Shown: piece by piece, positions 1 to 4,586 of the stretch
Position numbering within the stretch: position 1 is the stretch's first letter
Layout: every line of letters begins with the position of its first letter
Assembly (NCBI GenBank): GCA_019120525.1
Contig: DWUW01000262.1
Location: 1 to 5,013 of the forward strand
Origin: Candidatus Eisenbergiella stercorigallinarum
Lineage (GTDB): Bacteria; Bacillota; Clostridia; Lachnospirales; Lachnospiraceae
DNA: 5,013 nucleotides
Direction: 5' to 3'
Notes under the pieces: model-generated
Database searches by the model: none
Seen by the model: the letters and a program-made list of their open reading frames with translations, nothing else
What the model was told of the DNA's origin: nothing
Made by a program: the position numbers and the translations under genes

Positions 1-249
1 TAATTCCGGAAAATGCCATTCTGAACCGTACTTTTCATGACATGATACGGTTAAAAAATTGAAAATCCGGTTTTTAACCGTACCGGATAGCCAAAAGTAC
101 GGTTACAGATGAGAAAATCAGGCATTGAACCGTACTGATGAAAAAATAGTGGCAAAAAGTACGGTTAAGAATCGGAAAATCCCCTTTTTAACCGTCAATT
201 TAGACTTTTTGTACGGTTATACAATGCAGATTCTCATTTTGAACCGTAT
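1..249. repeat. Helically phased array of alternating inverted 8-base half-sites (AACCGTAC / GTACGGTT)
   Basis: Nine half-sites are visible. AACCGTAC-type sites lie at 24-31, 76-83, 128-135, 190-197 (AACCGTCA) and 242-249 (AACCGTAT). GTACGGTT-type sites lie at 45-52 (ATACGGTT), 97-104, 159-166 and 211-218. Orientation alternates strictly. Centre-to-centre spacings are 21, 31, 21, 31, 31, 31, 21 and 31 bases, all close to two or three turns of B-DNA, so every site faces the same side of the helix. The sites form 39-base units (45-83, 97-135, 159-197, 211-249, plus the right part of one ending at 31) of the form GTACGGTT-N8-core-N8-AACCGTAC. The core GAAAATC is at 53+8 onward in unit one (61-67), at 113-119 and at 175-181; it is GAAAATG at 9-15 and CAGATTC at 227-233. 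Gaps between units are 13, 13, 23 and 13 bases. Bases 1-23 fit the interior of a unit whose left arm would lie just outside the window. No gene overlaps the array. Inference: a protein-binding array; the partner is unknown. Confidence 0.9.
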
Positions 250-363
250 CGGAGCATCCTGTCGGGTATCAAACAGGGGGGGGCTGATATAGGAAAAGGA
301 ATCAACCGCAGTAAAAAGAATTTCCTACGGCAGAAATCAGGAAAACCGGATAACTGCCCGTAG
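250..363. repeat. Probable eroded continuation of the phased half-site array
   Basis: Continuing the array's 21/31 rule beyond base 249 predicts further sites, and weak matches occur at the exact positions. AACCGCAG at 304-311 (6 of 8) has its centre 62 bases, or two 31-base steps, past the last clear site. CTACGGCA at 325-332 (5 of 8) is 21 bases further on. GCCCGTAG at 356-363 (5 of 8, keeping CCGTA) is another 31 bases on. The interior of this last unit has GAAAACC at 341-347, exactly where the GAAAATC core belongs. The expected left arm at 273-280 reads ACAGGGGG and is lost; it lies in a run of eight G. The 39-base units would start at 273 and 325, giving start-to-start steps of 62 and 52 bases as in the intact part. 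This may be decay, or a set of weaker sites. Confidence 0.55.
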
Positions 364-484
364 TGAGCAGCAATTCACTCGCAGCAGGCGGCATTCTCGT
401 TCCGGCCCCGGTTCCGGAAGCCGAAAAAGGTGCGAAAGAACTTCCGGCATTCCCGAAAGGCTTCTCCCAAAAGCTTTACGCCTC

Positions 485-510
485 CGGAAGCGTCTTCAAG
501 ACGCTTTCCG
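485..510. repeat. Inverted repeat (hairpin) downstream of the last gene
   Basis: CGGAAGCGTC (485-494) pairs with GACGCTTTCCG (500-510), with one bulged T at 505, around the loop TTCAA (495-499). That gives ten base pairs. Neither strand has a T-run directly after the stem, so it is not a convincing intrinsic terminator. It could protect the 3' end of the minus-strand transcript or be a remnant of a dispersed repeat. Confidence 0.6.
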
Positions 511-532
511 AAAGCCCGGGCGCGCTTGCCGG

Positions 533-554
533 TTCGGGCCGGTGCCGGCCCGAA
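533..554. repeat. Perfect GC-rich palindrome just after the last gene
   Basis: TTCGGGCCGG (533-542) and CCGGCCCGAA (545-554) are perfect reverse complements around the two bases TG. In RNA the innermost pairs would open into a small loop. The palindrome begins 15 bases past the stop codon of the minus-strand gene ending at 570, where a terminator stem would be expected. What follows on that strand is GC-rich and not T-rich. It may act as an mRNA 3'-end barrier or a weak terminator; this is unproven. Confidence 0.6.
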
Positions 555-569
555 GGCGGCCCGGCAGGG

Positions 570-1244
570 TCACTCCTGCGTCCGCTTTGTCACGATCTCG
601 TCCGCATTCTTGAAAATACTGTTTTCCGGCACATAGCCTCTGACCATGGAAAGGGGATAAACGTTGGTGTTCCGGCCGATGACGGTTCCGGGATTGAGCA
701 CGCTGTTGCAGCCCACCTCCACGTTGTCGCCCAGCATGGCGCCGAACTTTTTCAGGCCGGTGTGGCATTCTTTCCCTTCGCAGCGGGCCACCACCAGTGT
801 CTTGTCGCTCTTGACGTTGGAGGTGATGGAGCCTGCGCCCATATGGGACTTAAAGCCGAGGATGCTGTCGCCCACATAATTATAGTGGGGCACCTGAACC
901 TTATTGAACAGGATCACGTTTTTCAGCTCTGTGGAATTTCCCACCACGGCGCCCTTTCCCACGATGGCGCTGCCGCGCACGAACGCGCAGTGGCGCACCT
1001 CCGCTTCCTCATCGATGATGAGCGGGCCGTTCAGGCAGGCCGTGGGGGCCACCTTCGCGCTCTTCGCGATCCAGATGTTTTCCCCTCTCTTTTCGTAGCG
1101 GTCCTCCGGAAGGCTGTTTCCCAGCTTTACAATAAATTCCTTGATCTTGGGAAGCACCTCCCAGGGATACTCCGCTCCCGCAAAAAGCTCCGCCGCTATG
1201 GTTTCCTTCAGATCGTAAAGTCTGTCGATTCTGCATGCCTGCAT
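570..1244 (-). CDS. Left-handed beta-helix acyltransferase-like protein, related to the C-terminal domain of sugar-1-phosphate nucleotidylyltransferases
   Basis: A 224-residue protein. After a helical N-terminal segment (about residues 1-55) it shows hexapeptide-type repeats with small and aliphatic residues at regular steps (about 57-205, for example IWIAKSAKVAP, AIVGKGAVVG and NPGTVIGRNTNVYP). These mark a left-handed beta-helix. The stretch VPHYNYVGDS (118-127) followed by GAGSITSN (136-143) resembles the acetyltransferase domain of GlmU-like bifunctional enzymes such as archaeal ST0452. His120, Tyr123 and Asn143 fall at the spacing I recall for that family's active-site residues. The N-terminal nucleotidylyltransferase domain with its GxGxR/T-type loop is absent, so the common label 'UDP-N-acetylglucosamine pyrophosphorylase' would not describe its activity. 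Acyl transfer from acetyl-CoA to an amino sugar phosphate is an inference; the substrate is unknown. It is presumably cytosolic and trimeric, as is usual for the fold. The ATG start at 1244 has AGGAGG eight bases upstream and lies 5 bases after the topB stop. It reads ...TKRTQE to a TGA. Confidence 0.85.
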   Translation of the reverse strand: MQACRIDRLYDLKETIAAELFAGAEYPWEVLPKIKEFIVKLGNSLPEDRYEKRGENIWIAKSAKVAPTACLNGPLIIDEEAEVRHCAFVRGSAIVGKGAVVGNSTELKNVILFNKVQVPHYNYVGDSILGFKSHMGAGSITSNVKSDKTLVVARCEGKECHTGLKKFGAMLGDNVEVGCNSVLNPGTVIGRNTNVYPLSMVRGYVPENSIFKNADEIVTKRTQE

Positions 1245-1249
1245 GGCTG

Positions 1250-3385
1250 TTACCTCCTCTGCTTCTCCGGATCCGCTCCGGATGCTTTTTCATAATATTT
1301 TGCGCTGCTTTCAAACTGCGTGTACAAAACCTGCTGGTTGTTCAGCTGTTTGACGATATTGGTCCTTCTGGACACGAAATCCGTAAGCTTTTCCATGTAT
1401 TCGTCGCCGGTGATCTCCCCCTGCGCCACCATGGAAAGGCCCTTTTCCCAGCTCGCCGTGAGCGCGGGATTTAAGAGGGGACGGATGGAATCCGATACCA
1501 CGTCGTAGATCATCTCCCCCATCTGGGTGGGCGTGATGATCTGGGTCTTTTTGTTCAGGTCCAGATACTGGATGGAAACCAGTTTTTTCAGGATCTCCGC
1601 CCGTGTCGCGCTGGTTCCGATGCCGCTGCCTTTGATCTGGGCGCGCAGCTCCTCGTCCTCGATGAACTGGCCGGCGTTTTCCATGGTCAGGATCATGCTG
1701 CCGGAATTGTAGCGTTTGGGCGGGGAGGTCTCTCCTTCTTTGATGGAAAAGCCTTCACAGGAAAGCTTCGTCCCCTTTTTCAGCTTCTGGAGCGCCTCCA
1801 GGAAGGCGGGGTCATATTTTTCGTCCTTCCGTTCGCTTTCATCCTTCTGATCGTCCGCTACCTTCTGACTGCGTTCTTCCCCGCGCCGGCCCACCTTCAT
1901 CCAGCCTTCCTCCAAAAGCACGCGGAAGCTGGAAAAAAAGCGCTCCTTCTTCATCACGCACACCAGAGATACCTTCTGGTACACGGCAGGCGGGTAAAAA
2001 ATGCTTAAAAAACGCCTCACGATCAGCTCATAGACTCTGGCCGACGCCGGCGCAAGGGACCGGAGCGCGCCAAAGCCCTGTCCGGTGGGAATGATCGCGT
2101 AATGGTCTGTGATCAGCTTGTCGTTTACATAGCGGGTTTTGGCGATGCCCTTAAAGCTTCCGCTCTCCAGGACCTGCGAAGCCTCGGCGGACAACGCAGG
2201 ATAGCTTTTCAGTCCTCCAATGTTCCTTCCGATCTCCTTCGCCACCGCCGTGGAAAGCACGCGGGCGTCCGTTCTGGGATAGGTGGTCAGCTTCTTTTCA
2301 TAAAGCTCCTGGGCGATCCGCAGCGTCTCATCGGGACTGAGTTTAAAGAGGCGGGAGCAGTCGTTCTGCAGCTCCGCCAGATTATAGAGAAGGGGCGGGT
2401 ATTTCTGCTCCTTTTTCCGCTCGATCTTTTCAACCGCCGGGGCTTCCTCATCGGTCTTCAGAAAATCGATCAGCGCCTGCGCGCTTTCCTTTTTCAGGAA
2501 GCCGTTTTCCTTGTAAAGAAGCGGCGACTGATACCAGGCGGAGCCCTCCACCGCCCGCCACTCTCCCTCGAAGGTCTGTGGTGCGTCGGCGGAAGGCTGC
2601 ACGCCGGCGGAAATCTGCGCGTCGGCGAAAGGCTGCCCTCCCAGGGCGAGGGATACCGTCACCCGGTAAAAGGGGGTTTTGACAAACTGGCGGATCTCCC
2701 GCTCCCGGTTGACCACCATGCCAAGCACGCAGGTCATGACCCGGCCCACGGAGATGACGGCCCGGTCCCGCTTCAGATAATTTTTCACGGGAGTACCGTA
2801 TTTCAGGGTGAGGACGCGGGAGAAATTGATGCCCATCAGGTAATCCTCCTTCGCCCGCAGATAGGCGGCAGCGCACAGATTGTCGTAGGCGGAAAGGTCC
2901 TTCGCCTCCCGGATGCCCCGGAGGATCTCCTCCTCGGTCTGGGAATCGATCCATACCCGGCGCCGCTTTTTGCCGTGTACGCCGGCCTGCTTCTCCACCA
3001 GCCGGTAGATGTATTCCCCCTCCCGCCCGGAGTCCGTGCACACGTAGATGGTCTCCACGTCCTCCCGGTTCAGAAGGGAGCTTACGATATCGAACTGCTT
3101 TTTCACGCCGGGGATCACTTCGTATCTGTATTCCTCCGGCAGAAAGGGAAGGGTCTGAAGGCTCCAGCGCTTCAGCGCCGGATCATAAGCCTCCGGATAG
3201 CTCATAGTCACCAGATGGCCCACACACCAGGTCACGATGGCCTCCTCCGATTCCATGTAGCCGTCCCGGTTCGCCATATTGTATTTCAGCGCTCTGGCAA
3301 ATTCGCGGGCCACGCTGGGCTTTTCCGCGATGAAAAGATCCTTTCCCTTTTTTTCACTCAATGCCGCACTTCCTCCATCGGGCAT
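1250..3385 (-). CDS. topB: DNA topoisomerase III (type IA topoisomerase)
   Basis: Predicted to cut and pass single DNA strands via a 5'-phosphotyrosine link, acting in decatenation and recombination intermediates. From the ATG at 3385 it has 711 residues. A Toprim domain comes first, with IAEKPSVAREF (Glu21) and the metal-binding TDSGREGE (Asp118, Glu122, Glu124). The usual second Asp of this motif is Gly, as I recall for Bacillus-type TopB. SVGRVMT (212-218) is the family's S-x-GR motif, and TYPRTDAR carries the catalytic tyrosine at residue 369. GIGTSATRAEIL (588-599) is the usual C-domain signature. There is no C-terminal cysteine cluster, so no zinc ribbon. A charged insert lies near residues 500-523, and a threefold hexapeptide repeat at 251-268. 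Start choice: the frame stays open to an ATG at 3439, which would overlap asd by 52 bases. The ATG at 3385 lies 2 bases after the asd stop with AAGGAA nine bases upstream. A TTG at 3361 has the better GGAGGA and would give 703 residues. It follows asd and precedes the beta-helix gene in one run. Confidence 0.95.
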   Translation of the reverse strand: MPDGGSAALSEKKGKDLFIAEKPSVAREFARALKYNMANRDGYMESEEAIVTWCVGHLVTMSYPEAYDPALKRWSLQTLPFLPEEYRYEVIPGVKKQFDIVSSLLNREDVETIYVCTDSGREGEYIYRLVEKQAGVHGKKRRRVWIDSQTEEEILRGIREAKDLSAYDNLCAAAYLRAKEDYLMGINFSRVLTLKYGTPVKNYLKRDRAVISVGRVMTCVLGMVVNREREIRQFVKTPFYRVTVSLALGGQPFADAQISAGVQPSADAPQTFEGEWRAVEGSAWYQSPLLYKENGFLKKESAQALIDFLKTDEEAPAVEKIERKKEQKYPPLLYNLAELQNDCSRLFKLSPDETLRIAQELYEKKLTTYPRTDARVLSTAVAKEIGRNIGGLKSYPALSAEASQVLESGSFKGIAKTRYVNDKLITDHYAIIPTGQGFGALRSLAPASARVYELIVRRFLSIFYPPAVYQKVSLVCVMKKERFFSSFRVLLEEGWMKVGRRGEERSQKVADDQKDESERKDEKYDPAFLEALQKLKKGTKLSCEGFSIKEGETSPPKRYNSGSMILTMENAGQFIEDEELRAQIKGSGIGTSATRAEILKKLVSIQYLDLNKKTQIITPTQMGEMIYDVVSDSIRPLLNPALTASWEKGLSMVAQGEITGDEYMEKLTDFVSRRTNIVKQLNNQQVLYTQFESSAKYYEKASGADPEKQRR
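1253..1258 (-). promoter_or_regulatory. Ribosome binding site of the beta-helix gene, inside the 3' end of topB
   Basis: On the minus strand AGGAGG sits eight bases before the ATG at 1244. It lies just ahead of the topB TAA (1250-1252), so ribosomes finishing topB pass over this site. This fixes the start and suggests translational coupling. Confidence 0.85.
2583..2636. repeat. In-frame 18-base tandem repeat (three copies) within topB
   Basis: Three adjacent 18-base units lie at 2583-2600, 2601-2618 and 2619-2636. The outer two match at 17 of 18 positions; the middle one differs from the first at four. On the coding strand they encode QPFADA, QISAGV and QPSADA, residues 251-268 of the protein started at 3385. 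The repeats sit between a beta-rich segment ending in SLALGG and the EGEWRAVEG stretch, so probably in a surface loop. The number of units may vary between strains. Confidence 0.85.
3371..3376 (-). promoter_or_regulatory. GGAGGA ribosome-binding-like site that supports a TTG start for topB
   Basis: On the minus strand GGAGGA lies nine bases before a TTG at 3361-3359, in the topB frame. A start there gives a protein beginning MSEKKGKDLFIAEKPS, closer to the usual start of the family just ahead of the Toprim strand. The ATG at 3385 has only AAGGAA (3394-3399 region). The two starts differ by 24 bases, and the sequence alone does not decide between them. Confidence 0.5.
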
Positions 3386-3387
3386 GC

Positions 3388-4479
3388 TCAGGCTTCCTTC
3401 GCGGTGATATAGCCCTGCGCTTTCAGAAGCTCCGCGCACAGGATGGCTCCGCCGGCCGCGCCGCGCACGGTGTTGTGGGACAGGCCGATGAACTTCCAGT
3501 CGTAGACCGTATCCTCGCGCAGTCTGCCCACGGAAACGCCCATGCCGTTCTCATAGTTCACATCCAGCGCCACCTGAGGCCGGTTGTCCTCCTCCAGATA
3601 CTGGATGAACTGCTTCGGCGCGCTGGGAAGCTTCAGCTCCTGAGGAACACCCCGGAAGCTTACCAGCTTCTCGATCAGCTCCTCCTTCGTGGCTTTCTTC
3701 GCGAATTTTACAAATACGGCGGCGGTGTGTCCGTTCAGGACGGGAACGCGCACGCACTGGCAGGTGATGACGGGAGACGCGGCGGGAACGATCACGCCGT
3801 TTTCGATCTTACCCCAGATACGCAGGGGCTCCTTCTCGCTCTTCTCCTCTTCCCCGCCGATATAGGGGATGATGTTTCCCAGCATTTCCGGCCAGTCCTG
3901 GAAGGTCTTTCCGGCTCCGGAGATCGCCTGATAGGTGGTCGCGACCACTTCGGTAGGCTCGAACTCCTTCCAGGCGGTAAGGACGGGAGCGTAGCTCTGA
4001 ATGGAGCAGTTGGGCTTTACCGCGACAAAGCCTCTGGTGGTTCCCAGTCTCTTCTTCTGGAACTCGATCACCTGCATGTGCTCCGGATTGATCTCCGGCA
4101 CCACCATGGGAACGTCGGGCGTCCAGCGGTGGGCGCTGTTGTTGGATACCACGGGGGTCTCCGTCTTCGCGTAGTCCTCTTCGATCTTTTTGATCTCTTC
4201 CTTGGTCATGTCAACCGCGCTGAAAACGAAGTCCACTTCTCCTGCGACCTTTTCCACCTCGTTCACGTTCATGACCACGATGTCCTTCACCGCTTCCGGC
4301 ATGGGCGTATCCATTTTCCAGCGGCCGCCCACGGCCTCCTCATAGGTCTTTCCCGCGGATCTGGGGCTGGCGGCGATCACCGTCACCTCAAACCAGGGAT
4401 GGTTTTCCAGCAGGGAGATAAAACGCTGGCCCACCATTCCGGTTCCGCCAAGGATGCCGACTTTCAACTTTTTTTCCAT
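3388..4479 (-). CDS. asd: Aspartate-semialdehyde dehydrogenase, archaeal/fungal-type
   Basis: Predicted to reduce L-aspartyl-4-phosphate with NADPH to aspartate semialdehyde, the branch point to lysine/diaminopimelate, threonine, methionine and isoleucine; it acts in the cytosol. The 363 residues are full length for this family branch. Residues 8-19 (GILGGTGMVGQR) form the nucleotide-binding loop. SNNSAHR follows at 112-118. VKPNCSIQS holds the catalytic Cys158, AISGAG (185-190) follows Gln184, and CVRVPVLNGH contains substrate-binding Arg244 and the general base His251. The C-terminal GLSHNTVRGAAGGA (332-345) returns to the cofactor site. The 'NCSIQS' and 'SGAGKTF' forms fit the branch first described from archaea and fungi, which is also common in Clostridia. 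The ATG at 4479 has GGAGGA six bases upstream. The stop TGA (3388-3390) is 2 bases from the topB ATG, implying co-transcription with topB. No truncation or missing active-site residue is seen. Confidence 0.96.
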   Translation of the reverse strand: MEKKLKVGILGGTGMVGQRFISLLENHPWFEVTVIAASPRSAGKTYEEAVGGRWKMDTPMPEAVKDIVVMNVNEVEKVAGEVDFVFSAVDMTKEEIKKIEEDYAKTETPVVSNNSAHRWTPDVPMVVPEINPEHMQVIEFQKKRLGTTRGFVAVKPNCSIQSYAPVLTAWKEFEPTEVVATTYQAISGAGKTFQDWPEMLGNIIPYIGGEEEKSEKEPLRIWGKIENGVIVPAASPVITCQCVRVPVLNGHTAAVFVKFAKKATKEELIEKLVSFRGVPQELKLPSAPKQFIQYLEEDNRPQVALDVNYENGMGVSVGRLREDTVYDWKFIGLSHNTVRGAAGGAILCAELLKAQGYITAKEA

Positions 4480-4485
4480 AATCTC

Positions 4486-4491
4486 TCCTCC
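4486..4491 (-). promoter_or_regulatory. Ribosome binding site of asd
   Basis: On the minus strand GGAGGA lies six bases before the ATG at 4479. The strong hairpin at 4497-4513 ends only five bases upstream of it, close enough to affect ribosome loading. Confidence 0.8.
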
Positions 4492-4496
4492 ATTCC

Positions 4497-4513
4497 GCCG
4501 CGCCCGGCGCGGC
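4497..4513. repeat. GC-rich hairpin in the argH-asd gap, with TTTT on the plus-strand side
   Basis: GCCGCGC (4497-4503) and GCGCGGC (4507-4513) pair perfectly around CCG. On the plus strand the stem is followed by TTTT (4514-4517), so it resembles a short intrinsic terminator for transcription running right, antisense to argH. On the minus strand it is a seven-pair stem in the asd leader just ahead of the ribosome binding site, without a downstream T-tract. Either role is inference. Confidence 0.55.
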
Positions 4514-4517
4514 TTTT

Positions 4518-4532
4518 GCCTGAACGGCAGGC
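4518..4532. repeat. Second short hairpin in the argH-asd gap
   Basis: GCCTG (4518-4522) pairs with CAGGC (4528-4532) around AACGG, with TTTT at 4533-4536 on the plus strand. It directly follows the hairpin at 4497-4513, so the plus strand carries two stem-plus-TTTT modules in tandem. The rest of the gap (4537-4586) shows no promoter that I can support. Confidence 0.4.
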
Positions 4533-4586
4533 TTTTCGCGGCAGCCGTTCTTCCTTTATCTGTCCGTAAACGGTTGTTTTCTCTTT

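Larger units (their letters stand above)
364..569. other. GC-rich non-coding stretch between the repeat array and the last gene
   Basis: I see no gene here with a ribosome binding site or a recognisable product on either strand. The stretch is rich in TTCCGG. Two related 19-base segments start 30 bases apart (412-430 and 442-460), sharing TTCCGG at one end and CGAAA with a closing AGG at the other. Two inverted repeats (485-510 and 533-554) are listed separately. A plus-strand open frame beginning at 363 runs through it, but that frame is mostly antisense to the gene at 570-1244 and is not credible as a gene. Confidence 0.6.

Noticed and set aside
1..249. CRISPR array
   Set aside because: The conserved parts are only eight-base arms and a seven-base core, the interiors vary, and gaps are 13 or 23 bases. 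A CRISPR array has constant repeats of about 23-47 bases and spacers of about 30 bases or more.
1..249. Tandem intrinsic terminators or integron attC sites
   Set aside because: The stems are not followed by T-tracts in a consistent direction. attC sites have different core sites (GTTRRRY) and no 52-base periodicity.
363..1295. Long open frame on the plus strand
   Set aside because: It is antisense to the beta-helix gene over most of its length and has no ribosome binding site. Its His/Ala/Gly-rich translation is typical of a shadow of a GC-rich gene.
1250..3385. Inactive topoisomerase because the Toprim motif reads DSG instead of DxD
   Set aside because: From knowledge of the family, Bacillus-type TopB carries Gly at this place and is active. 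The catalytic tyrosine and both glutamates are present.
2102..3412. 436-codon open frame on the plus strand
   Set aside because: It lies wholly opposite topB, whose motifs are complete. The translation matches no family I recognise and lacks a ribosome binding site.
3361..4569. 402-codon open frame on the plus strand
   Set aside because: It is antisense to asd, which has all its active-site residues. The frame is a by-product of codon bias in a GC-rich gene.
4566..4575. Extra copy of the AACCGT half-site near 4570 (AACCGTTTACGG on the minus strand)
   Set aside because: Only a short match with two bases between the arms and no neighbours at 21 or 31 bases; it fits chance.
4480..4586. Lysine riboswitch or other aminoacid-sensing leader ahead of asd
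   Set aside because: The gap is only 107 bases, shorter than a lysine riboswitch, and shows none of its conserved helices. Only two simple hairpins are seen.
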